Below, in pieces: positions 33,547-42,906 of a stretch of DNA of 64,000 bases. The DNA is from Paenibacillus athensensis. GTDB taxonomy: Bacteria > Bacillota > Bacilli > Paenibacillales > NBRC-103111. Under the pieces are notes generated by a model. It saw only the letters and a list, made by a program, of their open reading frames with translations, did not search any database and had not been told where the DNA came from. The translations under genes and the position numbers were made by a program. The stretch is from NCBI RefSeq assembly GCF_004514475.2, contig NZ_MYFO02000001.1, forward strand, positions 248,001 through 312,000, given 5' to 3'. Within the stretch, counting starts at the first letter, position 1. Every line of letters begins with the position of its first letter.

Positions 33547-34532
33547 AAAACATCAACCTGCTTCCCAAAATACCGCGCATCCAGCAAATTTTCTTGCCGA
33601 CACTTGCCGCCACAGCCGTTTTCTTTGCGGGAACAGCAGGGACCATGCTTTACGTGCAGCTGCGTCTGACCGAAAAAGCGAATGGCATCGAGCAATCGAT
33701 GGCGCTGGAAAATGCCAATATGGCGCGGCTGATGAAGCAAAAGACGATTGATCCGCAGACCAAGCAATACCAGGAGCTGAACAAACAAGTTAGCCAGCTT
33801 AAAAAACAAGGCCGGGATTGGATTCCATTCTTTGACATCCTGACAAACAATTTGCCGGAAGCAGCAAGGATCGTCACGGCTAAAATGGAAGCGTCGTCTT
33901 CGACGCAGCAGGCTGGCGCGCAAGCCTCGCCAACCGCCCAAGCTGCAACTGGAGCAACGCCGACCAGCAATCAGACGCAGGACGCCGGTCAAGTCAGCTT
34001 ATCGATGGAATTCGGTAAAATGGAGGATGCCGCCTATTACGTAATTCGCTTGCAGCAATCGGGGGTTGCCAGCAAGGTTAGCGTGAAAAGCATATCCCGT
34101 GTTGAGAAAGTGACTGACTTGACGCAGTCCAATGCTTCAAGCTCCTCCGGGACTTCGACAGGCAGCAGTTCGTCTGGCGCAGCAGCCCCCACGCTGGATG
34201 TAGCCAACAGCGGCAAGGACATCTTCTCCAAAGCGTTGGAAAATCAGCTCCCGCAGGCCGAGGATGAATCCCAGGCGCTGCTGAATCAGTTTATCTACAC
34301 CTTGCAGCAAAAATATGTGAATGAAAAATTAAACCTGAATTTACCCGATCGAACCTACCAGGCGCCTGTAAGCTCGGATATCGATCCGAAAATTGCCGAG
34401 GAATATGCCAAAACGAAAGCCGAATTCGATGATTTAAACCAAACGTTGAATAAGTCCAATGTGCTATTTTACAAGGTTGAGCTGGAGTTAAGCTTGGCGA
34501 ATCCAAACCAGAATCCAAACCAGGAGAAGTAG
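33543..34532 (+). CDS. pilN: PilN-like pilus alignment protein
   Basis: A 329-residue bitopic protein. The extreme N-terminus MKNINLLPK is the conserved PilM-binding peptide of PilN. One membrane segment (about 16-38) and a coiled coil (about 40-85) follow, then an extended Ser/Thr/Ala-rich linker and a C-terminal region. It is about 1.7 times longer than proteobacterial PilN. The gene overlaps pilM and sits seven bases before the pilO-like gene. Assignment rests on the N-terminal motif, topology and gene order. Confidence 0.85.
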   Translation: MKNINLLPKIPRIQQIFLPTLAATAVFFAGTAGTMLYVQLRLTEKANGIEQSMALENANMARLMKQKTIDPQTKQYQELNKQVSQLKKQGRDWIPFFDILTNNLPEAARIVTAKMEASSSTQQAGAQASPTAQAATGATPTSNQTQDAGQVSLSMEFGKMEDAAYYVIRLQQSGVASKVSVKSISRVEKVTDLTQSNASSSSGTSTGSSSSGAAAPTLDVANSGKDIFSKALENQLPQAEDESQALLNQFIYTLQQKYVNEKLNLNLPDRTYQAPVSSDIDPKIAEEYAKTKAEFDDLNQTLNKSNVLFYKVELELSLANPNQNPNQEK

Positions 34533-34539
34533 GGAGCGT

Positions 34540-35400
34540 ATGAATAAAGAGAGCTGGAAAAGGTTTGTCGACCGGCTGAAAAGCCGCTATGCGATTTTAA
34601 TCGCAGCAATGGCCGTCGGCTTGCTGGTGAATACGCTGGTGCTCGTCTGGCTGGTGGTGCCGGCCTGGACGAAGGAACGTTCCTTAAATCACGATTTAGC
34701 CAATCTTCAGCAGCAAAAGATAAGCATTCAAAGCAGACCGAATCCGCTTAAGGTGACGGACGAGCAAATTCTCGATCTGGTCAAGCAGGTGCCGACGAAG
34801 CCGGAGGTTGCCCGCTTGCTGCTCAGTCTCAAATCGATGGAAAAAGACGCCAAGGTTACGCTGAATTCTGTCAAATTCGGCGATAACAAAACGTCAAACG
34901 ATTCGTTATCCGGACTGCTTTCTGGCGGAGCGCTCCCGTCCGATTCCTCAAGCGTCAGCACCGACGTCCCGGCAGCTTCGGCAGCGCCGAATCCATCCGG
35001 TCAGGCGAATCCGATTGTGGAAGACAAGCTGACAGTTGTATTTACGGGAGAGTATCATGGAATGATTCACTTTTTGGAGAAGCTGAACCAAAGCGAACGT
35101 TATATTCGCCTAACGAGCTGGCAGTTGGATACGAATGTGAAAAGTACGGCGGCGGATAGCAATAATGGCGGCGCCAATTTGGCTGAAAAGCTGAATAACT
35201 CTTTTAACGACATCTCGTATATTCAAGCTACTTTAAATTTGAGCGTGTATTCCGTACCCTCCTATGACGGCAAGCTGCAGGAGCTGCCCCCGGTGGAGTT
35301 GGGACCAACCGGAAAACGCACCGATCCTACCTCGGTGGAAAATACGTTTAACAAACTACTGAAAGAAATGGGCAAGGCGGGACAGGGGGACAAACCATGA
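34540..35400 (+). CDS. pilO: PilO-like pilus alignment protein
   Basis: A 286-residue bitopic protein with a basic N-terminus, one membrane segment (about 18-42), a short coiled coil and an extracytoplasmic ferredoxin-like domain (FTGEYHGMIHFLEKLNQSERY, about 168-188), the PilO fold. A Ser/Pro-rich linker splits the domain. It pairs with PilN across the cell surface side of the membrane. Gene order pilM-pilN-pilO is standard. The end overlaps the next gene by ATGA. Confidence 0.85.
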   Translation: MNKESWKRFVDRLKSRYAILIAAMAVGLLVNTLVLVWLVVPAWTKERSLNHDLANLQQQKISIQSRPNPLKVTDEQILDLVKQVPTKPEVARLLLSLKSMEKDAKVTLNSVKFGDNKTSNDSLSGLLSGGALPSDSSSVSTDVPAASAAPNPSGQANPIVEDKLTVVFTGEYHGMIHFLEKLNQSERYIRLTSWQLDTNVKSTAADSNNGGANLAEKLNNSFNDISYIQATLNLSVYSVPSYDGKLQELPPVELGPTGKRTDPTSVENTFNKLLKEMGKAGQGDKP

Positions 35401-36035
35401 AGAAGAAAACGAAGCTTGCCGCCGCGTTGGCGCTCATGAGCTTTTTGGCATTTGGAGGGTCCGCGTGGGCGCAGGGGCAGTTCCGCACGATTGAGGTGTA
35501 TATGGAACGCGTCAACATTGCCGTCAACGGCCAAATGTCGTATTTAAGCCAGGATTCGATCATTTACGACGGCTCGGTGTACGTGCCGCTGCGCAATCTG
35601 TCGGAAATGCTCGGCGCAAAAGTGGAATGGGACGATCAGAATCGCGCAGTTAATCTCAATTTCCTCGACGATACGACAAACGCCTTCGGCATGGCAGCCA
35701 CCAAAGGACTGTATCAATACATTGCGCTGGAAAACAACAGGCTGATCAAAGATATGACAACCAGCATTAAAAACGACAATACGAGCGCGATGCGCGGCTA
35801 CGTGGACCGCTATCAGGCGTTGTATCAATTGGCGACCAATATGCAGGACTACGATATGGCGGAAACGATCGATAAAATCAAATCGGCGATTGTATTGATT
35901 CAGAGCGGCTGGAAGAACAAAAAAATGGACGACTATTACATCGCCACGTCCATTTATGCCGATAATGTCGCTGTGCTGAACGCCATGCTGAAAGCGAAGC
36001 TGTCCGACTCACCGGCGGCTATTGGTTCCAAGTAG
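35397..36035 (+). CDS. Secreted protein with copper-amine-oxidase-N type domain, pilus cluster
   Basis: A 212-residue exported protein: signal peptide of about 25 residues (ending AWA), then a small beta domain with the pattern IIYDGSVYVPLRNLSEMLGAKVEWD (split here as about residues 52-63 and 64-76) typical of the copper amine oxidase N-terminal domain, which in Firmicutes is a wall-associated module without enzyme activity. A helical C-terminal half follows. It is coupled to pilO by ATGA, where Gram-negatives have PilP. It may guide the pilus through the cell wall, which is inference. Confidence 0.75.
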   Translation: MKKKTKLAAALALMSFLAFGGSAWAQGQFRTIEVYMERVNIAVNGQMSYLSQDSIIYDGSVYVPLRNLSEMLGAKVEWDDQNRAVNLNFLDDTTNAFGMAATKGLYQYIALENNRLIKDMTTSIKNDNTSAMRGYVDRYQALYQLATNMQDYDMAETIDKIKSAIVLIQSGWKNKKMDDYYIATSIYADNVAVLNAMLKAKLSDSPAAIGSK

Positions 36036-36543
36036 GCACGTAGATGACCGTGCTATAGGTCGAGGTTTGATTGCGGGGCAGCGTGAACACGATATTGAGC
36101 GTAATTTTGCTGTAGGTGGTAAAAGGGACGCTGTTTACGGTAACGGAATACGAATTCGCCAGATCGACTGTCACATTGCTGACATTGGTAGCCATCGGGG
36201 TAACAACGGCCGCTGTCGCTCCGCGGCGAAGTTCCTTGCTCAAGGTATGATTCGCAGCGTCGAACCTCAGGCGCATATAGTCGCCGCTGGATTCGGCCAA
36301 ATTCAGCATCGTGCCGTTATTCACGGTTTGACTGACGATATGCGGCGCCCGCCGCACTTCAGTCGTAATTTGCTCGGCGATTTGCCGGGCGCGCTCCTGC
36401 GAGCTCTCCCGCGTGCTGATTGTGCTGAAGCTGCGGCTGGTCGATTGGAGAATCGTGAAGATCAGGCCCATCACAATGGCCATCAGCGAAATTGCGGCCA
36501 GCAGCTCGATTAAGGTGAAGCCTTTTTGATTGGATATCCGCAT
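36019..36543 (-). CDS. Minor pilin (prepilin-like protein)
   Basis: A 174-residue protein with a very short leader, MRISNQKG, followed by FTLIELLAAISLMAIVMGLI, a classical type IV prepilin site with Glu at +5. The body resembles PilW/GspJ-like minor pilins. ATG 36543 was chosen because GAGGCGGG precedes it; a GTG at 36558 overlaps the upstream stop codon. It runs opposite to the main pil operon and overlaps the end of the 35397 gene by 17 bases. It likely primes pilus assembly together with the next gene. Confidence 0.88.
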   Translation of the reverse strand: MRISNQKGFTLIELLAAISLMAIVMGLIFTILQSTSRSFSTISTRESSQERARQIAEQITTEVRRAPHIVSQTVNNGTMLNLAESSGDYMRLRFDAANHTLSKELRRGATAAVVTPMATNVSNVTVDLANSYSVTVNSVPFTTYSKITLNIVFTLPRNQTSTYSTVIYVPTWNQ

Positions 36544-36554
36544 GGTCGCCCGCC

Positions 36555-37082
36555 TCACTTTTTCTCAATATAGCTTTGCAGCACGTAGTTGACGCGTAAT
36601 TGCGGCTGGGTGACTTGGACCTGAACGATGGAAAAGTAGTCCTGAATGTTAAAGTTAAGCGATTTGCTCGAATCGGTCGGGTCGGTGATAGCCAGCGTGT
36701 TATTTGTGCCGGTAAACGGCATATTGCTGACGATGATTTGATACGTATGATTGCCGCTATCGGTAAAGGCAAAGGTCGCAATATCGGTTTTTGCGGATAC
36801 GGCTTGGCGCAGATTGGCCAGATTGATCACCGCGTTGGCGGGTCTGGCATTTAATGTCGTAATCGTTGTCGAATTCAAAGCCGTATTTTTGAGCGTGCGC
36901 TTAATTTCTTCCAGCACGGTTTTGGCCAGATCCACAGAAATATCCTTGCGTTGCTCCCGCGTGGCGCTGGTCACGCTGCTGTTGATCAGCGCGGCAACCG
37001 TAATGACGACTCCGGACAAAATGGCGACTGCCGCCAAAACTTCAAGCAAAGTAAGACCTTTTTGATTCCGCAAATCGCTCAC
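36555..37082 (-). CDS. Minor pilin (prepilin-like protein)
   Basis: A prepilin-like protein of about 175 residues with leader VSDLRNQKG and site G/LTLLEVLAAVAILSGVVIT (Glu at +5), resembling PilV/GspI minor pilins. The start at GTG 37082 is chosen for leader length; its ribosome site (AGGG) is weak, so the start is uncertain. It is the first gene of a two-gene unit with the minor pilin at 36019 and is divergent from the PilX-like gene at 37157. Confidence 0.85.
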   Translation of the reverse strand: MSDLRNQKGLTLLEVLAAVAILSGVVITVAALINSSVTSATREQRKDISVDLAKTVLEEIKRTLKNTALNSTTITTLNARPANAVINLANLRQAVSAKTDIATFAFTDSGNHTYQIIVSNMPFTGTNNTLAITDPTDSSKSLNFNIQDYFSIVQVQVTQPQLRVNYVLQSYIEKK

Positions 37083-37156
37083 GCCCTGTCGTAATTTTCT
37101 TGATTTCGTTATAAAATTAATATAGCCCAAAACATCACAGGAGGGAAGGGTAAACG

Positions 37157-39121
37157 ATGGAATACATGAAAAACGAACGGGGTTCCGCACTGGCAAGCGT
37201 CACCTATCTGGTGCTGCTGCTTTCCATGATTACCGTCCCGCTGCTGATGTTTGTCAATCAGGGCGCGACCAACGCAACGCGCAATGCCGAAGGCGAAAAA
37301 GCCTACTATGCCGCAGAGTCGGGCTCAGCCATTTTGAAGCGGGCGCTGACCGAAGCGATCAACACGTCGCAAATTCGCATGAACGAAGCCACGATCAATA
37401 CGTTGGTCACAGCGATTAATAACAAACAGTTGCGGGTTAATAATCTGCCGCTTACATTGAGCAACCTGCAAAATACGCGGACCGTGGTGAACGGCCAGTC
37501 GTTGTTCGCAACAGAGCAGACGACGACAGTAGCATATACGTTCAGCAATCGATCCCGAACGCAAAGCTCGAAGCTGCGTTTTAAGGTCGATCCCGGCAGC
37601 GCCAACACAAATCCGTATGCGTACAATACCAATTCGATTTTCGGCATTAATGCCGTGGTGCCGAATCAGTCGATGGTGACGAACAAGCTGCAGGACGGCA
37701 GCTCGTCTACACCGAAAAATGCACCGCAGCAAGCGATTACCGGGGCTGAGTACAACAATCAGTTCAATGCCTATTTCGACGCTCAAGTAGCGGCACGGCC
37801 GCAGCCGCTGACGCCGGAAGCGTTGACGCCGGCTCCGAGCCCGCCGTTGTCGAATTATACGCTGGCACCGGGAGCATTAAACATTAATAACAATCGAAAC
37901 GGGGCTGCAGCACAAGGGAATATCTCCGTAAAATGGGGCGGGGGAAATTCCAATTCAACGCTTGTGATTAATGGCGATCTGATTAGTGCAGGCGACATCA
38001 ATTTTCAGGACTTTCAAGATATCACGATCAACGGTAATCTGATTGCTGGAGGCAATATTAATTTCAGCAACTATATCAATAATTTAAAAGTTACGGGCAG
38101 TATAATGACAGGCGGAAGCAGCGGTTTCAGCATGCCGGGAGGTGCCAGCAAAATCGACATCGGCGGCAGTCTTACAAGTACCTCCAACATTACAATGGCC
38201 AGCTTTAATAACGATATGACCGTTGGCGGATCGATACTTGCTTCCCAAACCTATACGGTCGGTCAGGGAAGCAAGCTGATTGTGAGCAGCGGAGAAATCA
38301 GCGCCAAAACGTTGACATTTAACGGCAGCGTCGGTGAAATTTCCGTGGCTAAAAGCTTGAAGGCCAGAGATTCGATTTCCTTCAACGCTTCGATTAATAA
38401 ATTTACGGTAGGCGGCAATGTCAGCTCGATGGGCGATGTGGATTTTAATCAAAATGTCGGACAATTGACGATGCCGGCTGGTTCAATCATAAGTGGCGGC
38501 AGCCTCCGAATGTTTTCGATCGGAACGTTGACGCTGAACGGTAGCCTGAGTGCAGCGGTAGATATCAATCTGCGCAATACGATCACAACGTCCAATATTA
38601 CCGGCAGTGGCAGTATGCTCGCTGGAAATGATATTACCGTTAACTATGTGGATAACTTGCACATGACAGGTAGCGTAAGCTCGGGCCGCAACGTTACTTT
38701 TAACAATGGCAGTACAGGCAATTTTACGATGGGCGGCTCCATTTATGCGCCGGGCCAGTTGACGTGGCCTTATATCGCAGGACTATCGGTCAGCGGTTCG
38801 GTGTATGCGGGTTCAACAAATATGACGGGAACAATCGGAACATTGGCGATTGGCGGGACGTTTTTATCGAAGGGCGAGCTGAACTTTAAATATATTAATA
38901 AACTCTCCGTTGCCGGATTTATTGGTTCGGAAGGTCAAATCAGTTTTGTCGATATGGGCAGCACTCCCAAACCGAGCTTTGGAGGGATCACTACACCTGT
39001 CGGGGTGACAATGCCAAGCTATATGACCTACCCGATCGTGCTTAACTACAACCCGCCGGGCGGCACCGCGGGCAACGTCGGGAGCAATCCGATCGTCACG
39101 TTCGATAACTGGGGCTCTTAA
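37157..39121 (+). CDS. PilX-like N-terminus fused to a long beta-helix repeat region; candidate pilus-tip protein
   Basis: A 654-residue protein. Residues 1-65 match PilX-type pilus proteins: NERGSALASVTYLVLLLSMI (6-25) and AYYAAESGSA (49-58), with no classical cleavage glutamate. After a linker with a Pro-rich spot (about 213-232), residues 270-600 consist of some 14 repeats of roughly 23 residues of the type xVxGSIxAGGxIxF, the pattern of a right-handed or bactofilin-like beta-helix. GGAGGGAAGGG precedes ATG 37157. It lies within the pilus locus, divergent from two minor pilins. An adhesive tip or surface fibre role is inferred. Confidence 0.75.
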   Translation: MEYMKNERGSALASVTYLVLLLSMITVPLLMFVNQGATNATRNAEGEKAYYAAESGSAILKRALTEAINTSQIRMNEATINTLVTAINNKQLRVNNLPLTLSNLQNTRTVVNGQSLFATEQTTTVAYTFSNRSRTQSSKLRFKVDPGSANTNPYAYNTNSIFGINAVVPNQSMVTNKLQDGSSSTPKNAPQQAITGAEYNNQFNAYFDAQVAARPQPLTPEALTPAPSPPLSNYTLAPGALNINNNRNGAAAQGNISVKWGGGNSNSTLVINGDLISAGDINFQDFQDITINGNLIAGGNINFSNYINNLKVTGSIMTGGSSGFSMPGGASKIDIGGSLTSTSNITMASFNNDMTVGGSILASQTYTVGQGSKLIVSSGEISAKTLTFNGSVGEISVAKSLKARDSISFNASINKFTVGGNVSSMGDVDFNQNVGQLTMPAGSIISGGSLRMFSIGTLTLNGSLSAAVDINLRNTITTSNITGSGSMLAGNDITVNYVDNLHMTGSVSSGRNVTFNNGSTGNFTMGGSIYAPGQLTWPYIAGLSVSGSVYAGSTNMTGTIGTLAIGGTFLSKGELNFKYINKLSVAGFIGSEGQISFVDMGSTPKPSFGGITTPVGVTMPSYMTYPIVLNYNPPGGTAGNVGSNPIVTFDNWGS

Positions 39122-39129
39122 ACGGGTGA

Positions 39130-39345
39130 CTATTCGAGCAAAACCGGAATTTCGGGGTGATAGTGGCGGAACACATACGCAGCAATCACATACAAAGACA
39201 AGCCGATAAGGGCTCCTATTGCGATATAAATGTATAAACTGGAGAGCCAGGGCGCATTCTCCTGAGCCCATTTGGTAAAAGAAAGCATTATCAGCGTCAT
39301 GGCGGTCAAAAAACCGACAATCGCCAGCAGCATAAAAATCGCCAT
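39130..39345 (-). CDS. Small membrane protein, 71 aa
   Basis: A 71-residue protein with two hydrophobic segments (about 2-22 and 36-58) and a short polar tail with several histidines (FRHYHPE). AGGAGGATGATCCCGC precedes ATG 39345. It is convergent with the PilX-like gene. I recognise no family and see no clear link to the pilus genes. Confidence 0.65.
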   Translation of the reverse strand: MAIFMLLAIVGFLTAMTLIMLSFTKWAQENAPWLSSLYIYIAIGALIGLSLYVIAAYVFRHYHPEIPVLLE

Positions 39346-39383
39346 GCGGGATCATCCTCCTGCTAGCATTATAACGTAAATCA

Positions 39384-39428
39384 AATAACCCCGATAGGGC
39401 TCTGACGAGCGCTTTCGGGGTTATTTCT
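39384..39428 (-). terminator. Terminator of the nitroreductase gene
   Basis: AATAACCCCGA and TCGGGGTTATT are exact reverse complements just past the stop of the minus-strand gene. Confidence 0.75.
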
Positions 39429-39440
39429 TGCAGGGCGATT

Positions 39441-40067
39441 TTATTGATTTGCGTCTAAAGTATAAGGTTGACCGAAACGGCCAGCGAACAACGATTCCGA
39501 TAGCTGTCTGCGGCCGGAGGGCAGCTCGCGAGCCTGGAATTTCTCAGCCAGCGCTTCCTTGGGACCGCGGTAGCCGATGGCGATGACGGCGTGAAGCTCA
39601 TAATCGTCGGGGATCTGCAGAGCTTCACGGGCCTGCTGACGCTCAAAACCGCCCATTGCATGGGTAATCAGCCCTTGATTGGCAGCTTCCAGCGCGAGGT
39701 AGCCCCAAGCGGTACCGGCATCAAAAGCATGCGCGGGATTCAGGGCATCGTTATGGCCAAGCTTGTGAGAAATCAGCAGCGTCAGCACAGGCGCTTTTTC
39801 GCACCATTCGCGGTTGGCCGGCACGATAAATGAATGGAAGCTTGCTCGCTCTTCGGCAGTGCGGGCGACGATAAAACGCCAAGGCTGCAAATTGCTGCCC
39901 GACGGAGCCCACCGTGCGGCTTCAAACAGGCTAAGCAGTGTTTCCTCTGTTACCTCTTGATCGGAAAAGGAGCGCGGCGACCAGCGAGTCAGAAATTGCG
40001 GATGAATTTCGTGTTCGGGTTGTCGGGCTGCTTCAACTTCAGGGGAAATGCCGTGATGGTTGTTCAT
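39441..40067 (-). CDS. Nitroreductase family protein
   Basis: A 208-residue FMN-dependent oxidoreductase of the nitroreductase family. The start RWSPRSFSDQEVTEE and the FMN-binding PSGSNLQPWRF (about 57-67) are diagnostic; IAIGYRGPKEAL lies near the end. Such enzymes reduce nitroaromatics, quinones or enones with NAD(P)H as cytosolic dimers. ATG 40067 is chosen because AAGGAGG lies eight bases upstream; a TTG at 40073 is too close. Single-gene transcript with its own terminator. Confidence 0.9.
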   Translation of the reverse strand: MNNHHGISPEVEAARQPEHEIHPQFLTRWSPRSFSDQEVTEETLLSLFEAARWAPSGSNLQPWRFIVARTAEERASFHSFIVPANREWCEKAPVLTLLISHKLGHNDALNPAHAFDAGTAWGYLALEAANQGLITHAMGGFERQQAREALQIPDDYELHAVIAIGYRGPKEALAEKFQARELPSGRRQLSESLFAGRFGQPYTLDANQ

Positions 40068-40234
40068 GGTCAACGCCTCCTTACGGTTCGATCGTTCTCA
40101 TAGACGACGAGTGCCGTTTTTTTTACCATTGTACCCGAAAAATCGCCGGAATACGAAGTTTGCCTGCTTGCATGAACATGAATACTTACGGGCAAGCTAT
40201 ATATTGGCAAATCTGGATGAAGGGGTGTTGGGCG

Positions 40235-40450
40235 ATGAATTTTACCAGTCAGGACATCAGCATTATAGAAAGAGCCTTGCAGGCGGCGATCGGCAGTGAA
40301 AAAGAATCGAGCCGGGTCCGCGATTACCGCGAGGTGCTGGGCAAGCTGAAGGAAAATGCCGATCTTGCACTTGATGTGCCGGCTTCGGTCGTCAGCGGTG
40401 AGCTTGACGGCATCCGTTACGATTACGACGATTCCTCCGATTTGCTGTAA
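40235..40450 (+). CDS. Hypothetical protein, 71 aa
   Basis: A 71-residue soluble acidic protein with a helical first half (SIIERALQAAIGSEKE) and an acidic, tyrosine-containing tail (YDYDDSSDLL). AAGGGGTG stands about eight bases before ATG 40235. I recognise no family. It precedes mrfA by 167 bases and is not clearly in the same operon. Confidence 0.55.
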   Translation: MNFTSQDISIIERALQAAIGSEKESSRVRDYREVLGKLKENADLALDVPASVVSGELDGIRYDYDDSSDLL

Positions 40451-40617
40451 CGCCATTGTCAAAGTCTTTGGCCTATGCTTCCAGCCCGTGTGCGCGCAAG
40501 CGCGTATTGCGGAAAGGCATCGGCGGCGCAGTTCGCGAACTGCGTCTTTTTTTCGTTGCCGGGCGAACGTATATTCTGTACAATAAGAAGAAAGTACGCA
40601 TGAAGGAGCGTCGAACG

Positions 40618-42906
40618 ATGAACCCGTTAACCGGCAAACTGTCTTCGATGTCTGAAATGATCGAGTGGATTCGCCGTACGCCGGAAATCATGTCTCAGGT
40701 TACCTACTGGCACACCATCCCGCCGCGCGAAGCCAAGCTGGCTGCTTTTCCCGCCGGCCTGCACGAAAGCATTCGCGAAGCGCTGGCAAGCAAGGGGATT
40801 ACCCGTTTATATACGCATCAGGCCCGATCCTTGGAGGAAGCGGTGAGCGGACGCCATGTGGTGACCGTCACGCCAACGGCATCCGGCAAAACGCTTTGCT
40901 ATAACCTGCCCGTGCTGCAAAAGGTGCTGGAGCAGGACAGCGCCCGGGCGTTGTACCTGTTTCCGACAAAGGCGCTCGCGCAGGATCAGGTCGCCGAGCT
41001 GCATCAAGTGGTTGAAGCGATGGGGGCCGATATCAAATCTCATACCTATGATGGCGATACGCCGCCGGCTGTCCGTCAAGCGATCCGCAACGCCGGCCAC
41101 ATCGTGGTGACCAATCCCGATATGCTGCATTCGGCGATTTTGCCGCACCATACGAAATGGGTCAAGCTGTTTGAAAATCTGGCCTACATTGTCATCGACG
41201 AGGTTCATTCGTATCGCGGCGTGTTCGGCAGCCATGTGGCCAACGTGATTCGGCGTCTGAAGCGGATTTGCCGGTTTTACGGCTCCAATCCGCAATTTAT
41301 TTGCGCGTCGGCGACGATCGATAACCCCAAGGAGCACGCGGAACGGCTGATCGGCGAGCAGGTGTCGTTGGTCGACGAGAACGGAGCGCCGTCGGGGGAG
41401 AAGCATTTTGTGTTTTACAATCCTCCCGTCGTTAACCGGCAGCTGGGCATTCGCCGCAGCTCCGTGCTGGAAACGCGCAAGCTGGCGGCCGCGCTGCTCA
41501 AGAACGGTATCCAAACGATTGTGTTCGCACGCAGCCGGGTTCGCGTGGAAATTTTGCTTACCTATTTGCAGGAGCTGGTGCGCAACGAGCTGGGCAGCAA
41601 ATCGATTCGCGGCTATCGGGGCGGTTATTTGCCCAAGCTGCGCCGGGAAATTGAACGGGGCTTGCGCAGCGGGGAAATCCGCGGTGTCGTCAGCACGAAC
41701 GCGCTGGAGCTGGGCATCGATATCGGCCAGCTGCAGGCCTGTGTATTGAATGGCTATCCCGGCACAATCGCCAGCACGTGGCAGCAGTCGGGGCGGGCCG
41801 GACGACGCCAGGAAAGCTCGCTGACGATTCTCGTCGCCAGCAGCAACCCGCTGGATCAATATTTGATCCAGAATCCGCGTTATTTTTTCGAGCGGCCGCC
41901 CGAGCAGGCGTTGATTCATCCGGATAATCTGATTATTCTTGTCGATCATGTGAAATGCGCGGCCTATGAGCTGCCCTTTGAGATGGACGAGAAGTTCGGC
42001 GAAGAGCCGCTGCGCGATATTTTGGAGTTTTTGACCGAGGAGCGCGTGCTGCATCAGGTTCAGGACCGTTGGTATTGGATGGAGCAGTCGTTCCCGGCCC
42101 ACAACATCAGCTTGCGTTCGGCAGCGCAGGAAAACTTCGTTATTATCGATCTGACCAGCGGCAGCCGGGTCATTGGCGAATGCGACCGATTCAGCGCGCC
42201 GACGCTGATTCACGAGGAAGCGATATACATTCATGAAGGCGTGCAATTTCAGGTCGAGAAGCTCGATTATGAGGAAAAAAAGGCTTACGTCCGGCAGGTT
42301 GACGTTGATTATTTCACCGACGCCAGCATGGCCGTGCAGCTCAAGGTGCTGCATGTGCACCGCGAGGAGATGCTTGGCGGCTTGCAGCGTCAGTTGGGCG
42401 AGGTGACGGTGAACGCGCAACCGACGATTTTCAAAAAAATTCGCTTGCGCACGCACGAAAATATCGGCTCCGGACCGATTCATTTGCCGGAGGAGGAGCT
42501 GCACACAAGCTCGTATTGGTTCACGCTCAACGAGGAGATGACCGCGGGGCGTTCGGCCAACGATTTGCAGTTTGCGCTGCTCGGGCTTGCCAACGTGCTT
42601 GTGCGCATCGCGCCGCTGCATTTGATGTGCGATCCGTTTGATATCCGGGTCGTGCCGCAGGTGCGGGCGGTGCATAACAAGCAGCCGACGATCTTCTTCT
42701 ACGACCGATACCCGGGCGGCGTAGGCTTGAGCGAGCGGCTGTATGACGTGCACGGCGCGCTGTTGCGCGAAGCGCGCGAGCTGATTGCCGGGTGCAGCTG
42801 CCTGAGCGGCTGCCCGGCGTGTGTAGGGCCGATCGAAGAGGTCGGGCTGCTCGGCAAGCAGCTCGCCACGGAGCTGCTCGGCCAACTCGAAGGCGGTGCG
42901 CGATGA
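40618..42906 (+). CDS. mrfA: DEAD/DEAH helicase MrfA (YprA)
   Basis: MrfA and MrfB repair mitomycin C adducts in Bacillus subtilis independently of UvrABC. The 762-residue superfamily 2 helicase has motif I TPTASGKT (about 84-91), motif II DEVH (about 196-199), motif III SATI, and motif VI QQSGRAGRR (about 388-396). The C-terminal DUF1998-type part ends with a four-cysteine cluster CSCLSGCPAC that binds zinc in MrfA. ATG 40618 follows GAAGGAG. The stop overlaps mrfB by ATGA, so the two are made together. Confidence 0.93.
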   Translation: MNPLTGKLSSMSEMIEWIRRTPEIMSQVTYWHTIPPREAKLAAFPAGLHESIREALASKGITRLYTHQARSLEEAVSGRHVVTVTPTASGKTLCYNLPVLQKVLEQDSARALYLFPTKALAQDQVAELHQVVEAMGADIKSHTYDGDTPPAVRQAIRNAGHIVVTNPDMLHSAILPHHTKWVKLFENLAYIVIDEVHSYRGVFGSHVANVIRRLKRICRFYGSNPQFICASATIDNPKEHAERLIGEQVSLVDENGAPSGEKHFVFYNPPVVNRQLGIRRSSVLETRKLAAALLKNGIQTIVFARSRVRVEILLTYLQELVRNELGSKSIRGYRGGYLPKLRREIERGLRSGEIRGVVSTNALELGIDIGQLQACVLNGYPGTIASTWQQSGRAGRRQESSLTILVASSNPLDQYLIQNPRYFFERPPEQALIHPDNLIILVDHVKCAAYELPFEMDEKFGEEPLRDILEFLTEERVLHQVQDRWYWMEQSFPAHNISLRSAAQENFVIIDLTSGSRVIGECDRFSAPTLIHEEAIYIHEGVQFQVEKLDYEEKKAYVRQVDVDYFTDASMAVQLKVLHVHREEMLGGLQRQLGEVTVNAQPTIFKKIRLRTHENIGSGPIHLPEEELHTSSYWFTLNEEMTAGRSANDLQFALLGLANVLVRIAPLHLMCDPFDIRVVPQVRAVHNKQPTIFFYDRYPGGVGLSERLYDVHGALLREARELIAGCSCLSGCPACVGPIEEVGLLGKQLATELLGQLEGGAR

